From Fidelibacterota bacterium UBA7300 (lineage in GTDB: Bacteria > Fidelibacterota > Marinisomatia > Marinisomatales > UBA2128), in the NCBI GenBank assembly GCA_002471865.1, contig DKQU01000003.1:1-7046 (forward strand): 7,046 nucleotides of DNA. Reading direction: 5' to 3'. The notes below the pieces were generated by a model. That model was not told the DNA's origin. It worked only from the letters and a program-made list of their open reading frames with translations, and ran no database searches. Position numbers and translations under genes: made by a program. Shown here in pieces: positions 1-6,765 of the stretch (positions are counted from its first letter, which is position 1; each line of letters begins with the position of its first letter).

Positions 1-1386
1 CTGTCAGGTGGACCCTCAAGTGTCTATGGCGATGATGCTCCAGAGTTTGATGACGGTATCCTCGATCTGGATATACCTGTACTGGGAATCTGTTATGGAC
101 TGCAGCTTATGATGGATCATTTCGGAGGAAAAGTCCATTCCAATGGAGTTGGTGAATATGGATTTGCTAAGATTCATCACGAACCTGACAGTCGGCTTTT
201 GGTTCAAGTTTTAGATGATTCACAGGTTTGGATGAGCCATGGAGATGAAGTAGATGATGTACCTGATAAGTGGTTGATCTCGGCAAAGTCTTCAAACGGA
301 GTAATTGCTGCTGTGGAGCACAAGGATCGCCCTCTTTTCGGAACACAGTTTCATCCTGAAGTAATACATACGGAAGAAGGGAAACGGATATTGAGAAATT
401 TTCTTTTCTCCGAGGCTCAATGCACTGGTGATTGGAAACCGGCTTCATTCGTATACGAAACCATAGAAAAGATCCGACAGCAGGTGGGCAATAAACATGT
501 ATTATGCGGAGTCAGTGGTGGTGTCGATTCTTCCGTAGTGGCAAAGCTCCTTCACGCTGCTATTGGTGATCGTCTTCGTTCCGTTTTCATCGATCACGGC
601 CTTATCCGAAAAAACGAAGGTGATTTTATCGTTGGGCCCCTTCAGTCTGGATTGGAACTGGAGATCGAATATCACGACTATTCTGAACAATTTCTGGAAA
701 AACTCAACGGTGTGACAGATCCTGAGGATAAACGTAGTATTATCGGTGAACAGTTTATTCGTGCTTTCGAGGATGTAGCCAAGTCAGGACAACCCACTGA
801 ATTCCTTGCTCAAGGGACACTTTATCCCGACGTGATAGAGAGCGGTGGAATCCTCGGAACTGCAGATGTTATTAAATCCCACCACAATGTGGGAGGATTG
901 CCAGAGGCGATGGATTTTGATTTAGTCGAACCTTTGAGGGAACTTTTTAAGGATGAAGTGCGTGAAGTAGGACGAGAATTGGGGATTCCGGAAGAAATTT
1001 TAGGCAGACATCCTTTCCCCGGTCCGGGATTGGCTGTGAGAATTTTGGGTGAAATTACACCAGAGCGAATTAGAATTTTACAGGAGGCAGACGATATTTT
1101 CATTCAGGCTTTGAGAGACAACGGACTTTATGATAACATCTGGCAAGCATTCGCTGTACTTGTTCCTGTGAAAACTGTGGGAGTCATGGGTGACCAGAGG
1201 ACCTACTCCAATCTAATTTCTTTACGGGCAGTTACGAGTCACGATGGCATGACGGCGGATTGGTTTCGTATGCCTCATGATGTTTTGGCGGAACTGTCGA
1301 GTAAAATCGTTAACTCTGTAAAAGGTGTGAACAGGGTTGTCTATGATATCAGTTCCAAACCACCCAGTACCATTGAGTGGGAATAG
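1..1386 (+). CDS. guaA: GMP synthase (glutamine-hydrolysing), 5' end missing
   Basis: Converts XMP to GMP with ATP and glutamine, the last step of de novo guanine nucleotide synthesis, in the cytosol. The reading frame is open from base 1, so the start lies outside the window; 461 residues are visible. By alignment of the nucleophile with E. coli Cys86, about 55 residues are missing, giving about 516 in all, normal for the family (E. coli 525). Visible in order: the class I amidotransferase nucleophile in GICYGLQ (Cys31, window numbering), its partners in FHPEV (His118, Glu120), the ATP pyrophosphatase P-loop SGGVDSS (residues 172-178), TLYPDVIESGG, then the C-terminal dimerisation region beginning near HPFPGPG (337-343) and ending in the family-typical KPPSTIEWE. 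All catalytic residues in view are intact. glmS follows after 24 bases on the same strand. Identification is very secure. Confidence 0.98.
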   Translation: MSGGPSSVYGDDAPEFDDGILDLDIPVLGICYGLQLMMDHFGGKVHSNGVGEYGFAKIHHEPDSRLLVQVLDDSQVWMSHGDEVDDVPDKWLISAKSSNGVIAAVEHKDRPLFGTQFHPEVIHTEEGKRILRNFLFSEAQCTGDWKPASFVYETIEKIRQQVGNKHVLCGVSGGVDSSVVAKLLHAAIGDRLRSVFIDHGLIRKNEGDFIVGPLQSGLELEIEYHDYSEQFLEKLNGVTDPEDKRSIIGEQFIRAFEDVAKSGQPTEFLAQGTLYPDVIESGGILGTADVIKSHHNVGGLPEAMDFDLVEPLRELFKDEVREVGRELGIPEEILGRHPFPGPGLAVRILGEITPERIRILQEADDIFIQALRDNGLYDNIWQAFAVLVPVKTVGVMGDQRTYSNLISLRAVTSHDGMTADWFRMPHDVLAELSSKIVNSVKGVNRVVYDISSKPPSTIEWE

Positions 1387-1396
1387 CAGTTAACTG
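1387..1396. repeat. 10-bp perfect palindrome between guaA and glmS
   Basis: CAGTTAACTG is a perfect palindrome starting on the base after the guaA stop codon and ending just before the glmS ribosome binding site. The arms are only 5 bp, too short for a terminator, and no T-tract follows. It could be a small operator half-site pair or chance. No function is claimed. Confidence 0.35.
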
Positions 1397-1397
1397 A

Positions 1398-1404
1398 GAG
1401 GAGA
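1398..1404 (+). promoter_or_regulatory. Strong ribosome binding site of glmS
   Basis: GAGGAGA contains the Shine-Dalgarno core AGGAG (1399-1403), with a 7-base spacer to the ATG at 1411. It fixes the glmS start, which is also required by the N-terminal Met-Cys of the enzyme. It is the only clear Shine-Dalgarno sequence ahead of any of the five gene starts in the window. Confidence 0.85.
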
Positions 1405-1410
1405 ACTAAG

Positions 1411-3249
1411 ATGTGTGGAATAGTAGGATATCTTGGTGACAAGGATTCAGTACCCATTTTGTTGAATGGACTTCGCAGACTGGAATATAGAGGTTACGAT
1501 TCCGCGGGTATAGCGACAATTGATGGTGAGAATGTGAATGTAGTGAAGAAAAAGGGAAAAGTGAGTACACTTTGCACTCTGGTTGAGGATTCGCCGATTC
1601 GAGGGTCAAATGGTATTGGTCATACTCGCTGGGCTACTCACGGTGAACCAAACGATGTAAATGCTCATCCTCACTTGGATCACTCAGGTAAGCTGGCACT
1701 GGTGCACAATGGGATTATTGAAAACCATAATACTCTCCGGCAGATTCTCTCTGGAAATGGGATCACATTCAAGACAGAGACTGATACTGAGGTCCTGGTT
1801 CAATTAATTGGAGATATTTACGAAGGAGGTGATATCTCATTTGAAGACGCTGTTCAGGCAGCACTGTCTGAGGTTGTTGGCGCATATGGAATAGTTGTAG
1901 TAAACGCCGATGAACCCGATAAAATGATTATGGCGAGAATGGGGAGTCCACTCGTACTGGGTGTGGGAGAAGGCGAATATTTTGTGGCTTCTGACGCTTC
2001 ACCCATAATTGAACATACTCGGAATGTAATCTACCTGGATGATGGCGATATGGCGATAATCACTAGGGATGGACACAACATTAAAAGAATCGCTGAAAAT
2101 CACAATGTGACAAAACAGGTAGAAAGGATTGAGTATAACATTGAAGCCATCGAGAAAGAAGGCTACGATCACTTTATGCTGAAAGAGATTCACGAGCAGG
2201 CACATACCATTACAGACACACTTCGAGGGAGGCTTAAGAAAGATGGTTATCACGCTCACCTAGGCGGATTGGCAGATTATATCAACCATATCGAAAGTAC
2301 AAAAATGTGCTATATTACAGCGTGTGGTACATCTTGGCACGCCGGCCTTATCGGAGCCTATCTTCTCGAGGAATATGCAGGTATGAATGTAAAAGTTGAG
2401 TACGCTTCAGAATTACGCTATCGCAAGGCGATGATTAATCCTGAAACGGTGGTTATTGCTGTCAGTCAATCTGGCGAAACTGCCGATACACTGGCTTCTG
2501 TTCGAAAGGCAAAAGAAGCAGGTGCTTTGACAGTTGGGATTTGCAATGTGGTAGGCAGCACATTAGCCCGGGAGACCGATTGTGGAATTTACACTCATGC
2601 CGGACCGGAGATTGGTGTCGCTTCCACAAAGGCATTTACGTCACAGATCGCAGTTTTCATGTTAATGGCTTTGCAGTTTGGCCGTCAGAAAGGTCTCTCT
2701 TTAGCTGAAGCAAAAGGAGTTAGTGATGCACTTCTCAATATTGGCAAGCATGTTCAGAGCCTTCTGGACCGCTCTGATGAAATATATGATATTGCTGAAC
2801 AGTTCACGGGAGTCAATAATTTTCTTTATCTAGGAAGAGGTCTCAATTTCCCCGCTGCTCTTGAAGGTGCCCTCAAATTGAAGGAAATCTCATATATCCA
2901 TGCCGAAGGCTATCCAGCTGCGGAGATGAAACACGGTCCAATTGCTCTAATAGATGAAAAAATGCCTGTGGTTTTCCTTGCACCACATGATCAAACATAC
3001 GAAAAGGTATTAGCCAACATTCAGGAAGTAAAAGCACGAAAAGGGAGAATCATTGCAGTTACTGATCGAGCTGAGAATGAACTTATTAAGTTGGCAGATC
3101 ATATTATTGAAGTCCCGCGAGTTCACCGGGTTGTATTTCCTATTCTTTCGACTATTCCTCTTCAGCTTCTGGCTTACCATATGGCTGTAATTAGAGGATG
3201 TGATGTAGATCAACCTCGCAATTTGGCGAAAAGCGTAACCGTAGAATAA
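1411..3249 (+). CDS. glmS: Glutamine--fructose-6-phosphate aminotransferase (isomerising)
   Basis: Makes glucosamine-6-phosphate from fructose-6-phosphate and glutamine, the committed step to UDP-GlcNAc for peptidoglycan and lipopolysaccharide; cytosolic. At 612 residues it matches the family (E. coli 609). The N-terminal class II amidotransferase domain (about 1-225) begins MCGIVGYLG, with Cys2 as the nucleophile after Met removal, and keeps Arg27, Arg73-Trp74, His77, Asn100-Gly101 and Asp125. Two SIS sugar-isomerase domains follow (about 290-420 and 460-595), with CGTSWHAG at 305-312, SQSGET at 352-357, Glu492 and His508 (E. coli Glu488 and His504) and the C-terminal LAKSVTVE carrying Lys607 (E. 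coli Lys603). No glmS ribozyme is possible here, since only 24 bases separate it from guaA. It starts 24 bases after guaA and ends 18 bases before the next gene, so co-transcription is likely. No defects seen. Confidence 0.98.
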   Translation: MCGIVGYLGDKDSVPILLNGLRRLEYRGYDSAGIATIDGENVNVVKKKGKVSTLCTLVEDSPIRGSNGIGHTRWATHGEPNDVNAHPHLDHSGKLALVHNGIIENHNTLRQILSGNGITFKTETDTEVLVQLIGDIYEGGDISFEDAVQAALSEVVGAYGIVVVNADEPDKMIMARMGSPLVLGVGEGEYFVASDASPIIEHTRNVIYLDDGDMAIITRDGHNIKRIAENHNVTKQVERIEYNIEAIEKEGYDHFMLKEIHEQAHTITDTLRGRLKKDGYHAHLGGLADYINHIESTKMCYITACGTSWHAGLIGAYLLEEYAGMNVKVEYASELRYRKAMINPETVVIAVSQSGETADTLASVRKAKEAGALTVGICNVVGSTLARETDCGIYTHAGPEIGVASTKAFTSQIAVFMLMALQFGRQKGLSLAEAKGVSDALLNIGKHVQSLLDRSDEIYDIAEQFTGVNNFLYLGRGLNFPAALEGALKLKEISYIHAEGYPAAEMKHGPIALIDEKMPVVFLAPHDQTYEKVLANIQEVKARKGRIIAVTDRAENELIKLADHIIEVPRVHRVVFPILSTIPLQLLAYHMAVIRGCDVDQPRNLAKSVTVE

Positions 3250-3267
3250 AATTAACTGTATTTTTTA

Positions 3268-5235
3268 ATGCTGCCAACCTGGCAAAATAGTTCTCTTCGA
3301 CTCATAATTATATTTATTCTTTTATTCCTCTTTATGCATGAAGATGCTTTTTCGCAATTTAAAAAAAGGAATACTAGGAATAAAAAGTCAGATCCTACCA
3401 CGGTTACTTCCAAAAAGCAATTTGATAGAGCAGTGAATCATTATAACTCGGGGCGGTACTACAGTGCTCTCGATGCATTTCGCAGATTATCTGAGTATTC
3501 AATTGACATAAATCCTCAGCTTTCAGCCAGTAAGCTAATGACAATGAAATCATACTTTCATGTTGGAAAGTACGAAGATGCTGCTGAAGTGGGAAGGATC
3601 TTTCTAGAGCAGTTTCCCGGCAGTTCTTACACTGATGATGTGCACTCTGTTTTTGGAGATATTTCTTTATCAGAAAATTGGTATCAATCAGCTGCCAGAT
3701 ATTGGCTTTCTTCCCGTCAAATATCAGATGATCCGGTTTTAATAAAATTGATTGATGAAAAATTGATTCAACTGTCAAAAGGGCTTCTCAATCAGGATGA
3801 GGTTAAAGGACTGCTTGTAACAGAATCCGATTCTGTTAATCGATCCATTTTGAATTTAATGATCGCCAGCGGACTTCTTCATTCAGGTGATCCTGACGGT
3901 GCAGCATTAGTACTCTATCGACTAAACCGCGAAACTTTGCCTACCCAGTTCCAATCCGTCTACGATAAACTTAGAAAGCAGACATACGATCAACCGCTTG
4001 AATCCGTCATGATTGGGGTAGTTGCACCTCTTAGCGGTCCGTCTGGTTCTGAAGGTCGAGCTTATTTAAGAGGAATTCAGGAAGCTGCTAAAAGATTTAG
4101 CGAAGACAACTATAGAATTGTACTGGAAGTGATTGATAACGAAGGTGATGAATTGAAGACAACAGAATCTGTTCAAATTCTGGCTGCGAATCAAAATATT
4201 ATTGTCATTTTGGGACCTCTTTCCACATCCGGATCCATATCAGCTTCTGCAGCACTCTCAAAGATGAAAATCCCACTCATTCTTCCCACTGCGTCACGAA
4301 TGGGTCTAACACATGTCGGAGATAACGTTTTACAACTGAATAGCACTCTGTTTCAACAGGGTCGTTATGCTGCTGAGTACGCAGTGAGTGAACTCAACGC
4401 AGAAACGATAGCAGTTGTAGCTCCCCAAGACCGTTTTGGTAAAGAATTAACCGACGGTTTTCTTGAAAAGGCGGACGCTCTTGGCGCAGAAGTAGTAACT
4501 GTAGAATGGTATAGAGGAATTCCTATAGATATCGGCGTTCAACTGAGTAGCCTTAGGGAAGTTGCCTTCGAATTAGCTATCCCTGACACTGAGATTGTAA
4601 TCACAGATGCTGTCTTAGATACTTTAGACAATACGTTCATTGTCGAAGAGATGGTTTTTTTCCCCGAAGAAGTTGCCGTTGAAGAAGATGAAGACGTGGA
4701 TTCCACAAAAATAGTGTTGTCGTCAATTGATGCAGTCTATTTACCTATACATACAGGTGATATTCAATATGTGGCATCTCAATTTTCAGCACTCTTGCTT
4801 GAAACTCAGCTCATTGGAAACGGAAGTTGGTATGATCCTTTAGAACTGAGTGATGATTTAATTTCTGGGAACGTAGATGGAATGATAATTCTCTCAAACT
4901 TGGTAGAACCGAAGCATAATAATTCTCAGAATCAGTTAATATTTTTTCAAGATGATTTTGCTTCTAGAAGAGAGTTTCTCATAGCAATGGCTGGATTTGA
5001 TGCCGTTGAATTCCTCACTGCTAATCTCGGGTCCAAACCTAGTAGAACTAAACTAATGACATCATTTGAAAGTCCACAATTCTATCGAGGAACTTCGAGA
5101 ATTTACTCTTTTACTGAACAATCTCCCAAAGTCAACAGTGCCAGCTCGATTCTTCAGTATCATCGCGGAAAGTTTGTAACTGTAGCGGAAATTATCGCAG
5201 ACTCTTTAGTTTCTATTATACCATCTGCACCTTAG
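3268..5235 (+). CDS. Secreted TPR plus periplasmic-binding-protein-fold protein, LpoA-like layout
   Basis: I do not recognise a named gene. Residues 10-23 are a hydrophobic signal core, with a likely signal peptidase I site at AFS|Q (after Ser29); there is no lipobox Cys, so the product should be soluble in the periplasm. A basic stretch (31-40) follows, then TPR-like helical repeats (about 51-77, 85-116, 122-153) and more helix to about 240. From about 247 (MIGVVAPLSGPSG) to 650 is a type I periplasmic-binding-protein domain (Peripla_BP_6, Leu/Ile/Val-binding type), with VIDNEGD at 288-294, GPLSTSGS at 316-323 and LPTAS at 339-343. Residues about 436-484 look like an insertion with an acidic end. 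E. coli LpoA, activator of PBP1A, has the same order of domains and similar length (678). No ABC permease or ATPase gene is adjacent, so a structural or sensing role is preferred over transport; this is inference. The ATG at 3268 lacks a Shine-Dalgarno but is the only start that keeps the signal peptide. Confidence 0.8.
   Translation: MLPTWQNSSLRLIIIFILLFLFMHEDAFSQFKKRNTRNKKSDPTTVTSKKQFDRAVNHYNSGRYYSALDAFRRLSEYSIDINPQLSASKLMTMKSYFHVGKYEDAAEVGRIFLEQFPGSSYTDDVHSVFGDISLSENWYQSAARYWLSSRQISDDPVLIKLIDEKLIQLSKGLLNQDEVKGLLVTESDSVNRSILNLMIASGLLHSGDPDGAALVLYRLNRETLPTQFQSVYDKLRKQTYDQPLESVMIGVVAPLSGPSGSEGRAYLRGIQEAAKRFSEDNYRIVLEVIDNEGDELKTTESVQILAANQNIIVILGPLSTSGSISASAALSKMKIPLILPTASRMGLTHVGDNVLQLNSTLFQQGRYAAEYAVSELNAETIAVVAPQDRFGKELTDGFLEKADALGAEVVTVEWYRGIPIDIGVQLSSLREVAFELAIPDTEIVITDAVLDTLDNTFIVEEMVFFPEEVAVEEDEDVDSTKIVLSSIDAVYLPIHTGDIQYVASQFSALLLETQLIGNGSWYDPLELSDDLISGNVDGMIILSNLVEPKHNNSQNQLIFFQDDFASRREFLIAMAGFDAVEFLTANLGSKPSRTKLMTSFESPQFYRGTSRIYSFTEQSPKVNSASSILQYHRGKFVTVAEIIADSLVSIIPSAP
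3818..3838. repeat. Perfect 9-bp inverted repeat inside the LpoA-like gene
   Basis: The arms TAACAGAAT (3818-3826) and ATTCTGTTA (3830-3838) are exact reverse complements around the 3-base loop CCG. The site lies in the TPR-to-binding-domain half of the gene and encodes residues around VTESDSVN (184-191). No T-tract follows, so it does not look like an intrinsic terminator. It could form an mRNA hairpin, be a protein-binding site, or be chance. Confidence 0.5.
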
Positions 5236-5242
5236 ATTTTTA

Positions 5243-5950
5243 GTGTTTCCTCCATTCAACGACGCCAGACTGTTTGATCTCTCTCATTCATTTACGGATA
5301 GTAAAATCAAAGCTTTTTTCGGCATGTTTCCTCGGGCAGGAAAAGTTAATATTGTGGATGAAAGAAAACATCTGGCTGAACTAGCAGACATTCCCTCGGA
5401 AACATTAGCTTTCGGTCATCAAATCCACTCTTCCATTGTTAATGTGGTAAAGACAGTGGGTTATGCTGGCGAAGGAGACGGCTTAATAACTAAAACAGCT
5501 GAAGTTGTGCTGACGGTTCAAGTCGCAGACTGCGTTCCGCTCTTTATTCATTCCAGAGATAGTAGTACACTAGGACTTTTTCACGCAGGATGGCGCGGTG
5601 CTTTAGCAGGTATTATCGAGGAGGGTATTTCTCTCATGGCCAGTCAATGTGACGTAGTTCCCAGTCAAATGGAAGCTGTGTTGGGACCGTCAATCGGTCC
5701 TTGCTGTTATGAGATTCGAGAAGATGTTTCAACTTATTTTCCTGATCTGTTCCTTCGCAGAAAGAACAGAGAACATTCTTTTCTTGATCTCCCGGGTTAT
5801 GTAAAGGAAAAATTGATGTCTGCAGAAATAACTGCAGATAATATATTTATGGATGGGCGATGTACATTTTGTTCAGAGGAGCATTTTCATTCTTTCCGTC
5901 GGGATGGAGATGCTGCCGGAAGAATTATCTGCTTCTTCGGTCGAATGTAG
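5243..5950 (+). CDS. pgeF: PgeF/YfiH-family protein (peptidoglycan editing factor; purine nucleoside phosphorylase / 'polyphenol oxidase' fold)
   Basis: Family members carry a zinc or copper site and have been reported both as purine nucleoside-cleaving enzymes and, in E. coli, as the factor that keeps L-serine out of the peptide stem of peptidoglycan precursors. The 235-residue length is typical. The three metal ligands of the family are visible with the right spacing: His62 in HQIHS, Cys97 in VADCVPL and His114 in FHAGWRG. Also conserved are EGDGLIT, GPSIGPCCYEI, FLDLPGYVK and the C-terminal CTFC...FHSFRRDGDAAGR. The start is GTG at 5243, 7 bases after the upstream stop and without a Shine-Dalgarno. 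An in-frame stop at 5207-5209 limits upstream choices, and the next ATG (5324, residue 28) would remove the N-terminal strand region. The tight spacing suggests translational coupling to the gene before it. The family call is secure; which activity dominates here is not readable from sequence. Confidence 0.93.
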   Translation: MFPPFNDARLFDLSHSFTDSKIKAFFGMFPRAGKVNIVDERKHLAELADIPSETLAFGHQIHSSIVNVVKTVGYAGEGDGLITKTAEVVLTVQVADCVPLFIHSRDSSTLGLFHAGWRGALAGIIEEGISLMASQCDVVPSQMEAVLGPSIGPCCYEIREDVSTYFPDLFLRRKNREHSFLDLPGYVKEKLMSAEITADNIFMDGRCTFCSEEHFHSFRRDGDAAGRIICFFGRM

Positions 5951-5987
5951 TTTATCTTCTTGGTAATAAGACGATCCACCAGATAAA
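5951..5987. repeat. Weak inverted repeat in the pgeF-uppP gap
   Basis: TTTATCT (5951-5957) and AGATAAA (5981-5987) are exact reverse complements flanking a 23-base loop, inside which TGG and CCA could add three pairs across an internal loop. The first arm begins on the base after the pgeF stop. The stem is AU-rich and lacks a following run of T, so I do not call it a terminator. This 49-base gap is the largest in the window and the likeliest place for a transcript boundary or internal promoter. Confidence 0.35.
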
Positions 5988-5999
5988 TTTCACACTGTT

Positions 6000-6764
6000 A
6001 TGACGATTGGCGACAGCATACTCCTAGGCATACTTCAAGGGATAACTGAGTTCCTCCCGGTCAGTAGTTCCGGTCACTTGGCCGTGGCACAGAAGATCAT
6101 GAACGTAAGTCAACCGGGCGTCAATTTTGAGATAGCTCTCCATCTGGGGACTTTATTGAGCATCTTTGTGGTTTTAGGGAAGGACATACGTGATGTATTA
6201 GTTAGTCTAAAATCAAAGCAAACTCAACGCTTGATTCTATTTGTGATAATTGGAACAGTGCCTGCTGCGATTATGGGATTGTCATTGAAAAGTGAAATAT
6301 CAGAAGCATCTGAATATCTTCCCATGGTTGGCGTAGGATTTCTTGTTTCAGCCCTATTTCTTTTCATGATGAGATTTGCATCCAACATAAATGTGAAAAT
6401 GAACATAACAAAAACAATAATCATAGGATTTGCTCAAGCGGCAGCACTTTTCGCTGGAATTTCTCGTTCTGGAATGACCATAAGTTCTGCTAGACTCATG
6501 GGTATTGAATCTAAGGAAGCGTTTCGATTTTCTTTTTTCCTCGCCATTCCCGCCATTCTTGGTTCAGGGATTCTTTTGCTCAGAGACTTGTCAACTGAAG
6601 CAGCAGCAGACGGCAATATTCTTGTCATGTTTGTAGGGGCAGTGGCTGCGTTTGTAGTGGGCATTGGTGCGCTTTTAATTTTGCGCAGATTTCTCATGAG
6701 AGGAAAGTTACACTGGCTTGGATTCTATTGTCTGGCTATGGGAATTATTAGCTTACTGATTTAA
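6000..6764 (+). CDS. uppP: Undecaprenyl-diphosphatase (BacA/UppP family)
   Basis: Integral membrane phosphatase that turns undecaprenyl pyrophosphate into undecaprenyl phosphate, the lipid carrier for peptidoglycan and other envelope polymers; overproduction gives bacitracin resistance in E. coli. At 254 residues it is slightly short of E. coli (273) but complete. The first signature, LQGITEFLPVSSSGHL (12-27), supplies the (E/Q)xxxE pair as Gln13 and Glu17, plus Ser22-24 and His26. The second, AGISRSGMT (152-160), supplies the catalytic Arg156, but has Ala152 where the family motif PGxSRSxxT has Pro. Hydrophobic segments fall near 43-60, 78-96, 107-127, 138-152, 176-194, 207-229 and 237-254, fitting the known fold of transmembrane helices plus two re-entrant loops. 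The ATG at 6000 has no Shine-Dalgarno, but the protein aligns from its first residues. The symporter gene begins one base after its stop. Confidence 0.96.
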   Translation: MTIGDSILLGILQGITEFLPVSSSGHLAVAQKIMNVSQPGVNFEIALHLGTLLSIFVVLGKDIRDVLVSLKSKQTQRLILFVIIGTVPAAIMGLSLKSEISEASEYLPMVGVGFLVSALFLFMMRFASNINVKMNITKTIIIGFAQAAALFAGISRSGMTISSARLMGIESKEAFRFSFFLAIPAILGSGILLLRDLSTEAAADGNILVMFVGAVAAFVVGIGALLILRRFLMRGKLHWLGFYCLAMGIISLLI

Positions 6765-6765
6765 C

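Noticed and set aside
167..448. Minus-strand open frames inside guaA, glmS, the LpoA-like gene and uppP (for example 167-448, 822-1103, 3404-3778, 6434-6697).
   Set aside because: They lie opposite strongly conserved genes, show no recognisable motifs or plausible start signals, and are explained as antisense shadows.
1390..3258. The 7-mer TTAACTG occurs just after the guaA stop (1390-1396) and just after the glmS stop (3252-3258), suggesting a shared regulatory element.
   Set aside because: The match is only 7 bases, the flanks differ, and no third copy follows the other genes. It fits chance in AT-rich spacers.
3250..3267. T-rich stretch after glmS (TTTTTT at 3261-3266) as a possible terminator tail.
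   Set aside because: No GC-rich hairpin precedes it, and the next gene starts at once, so read-through is more likely.
5820..5842. Near-direct repeat of CTGCAGA-A-ATA within pgeF.
   Set aside because: It is short and imperfect and is explained by the encoded residues; no sign of a mobile or regulatory element.
5960..5988. Possible promoter for uppP, with TTGGTA as a -35 and GATAAA or ATAAAT as a -10.
   Set aside because: The -10 match is poor, spacing is ambiguous, and the sigma factor preference of the organism is unknown.
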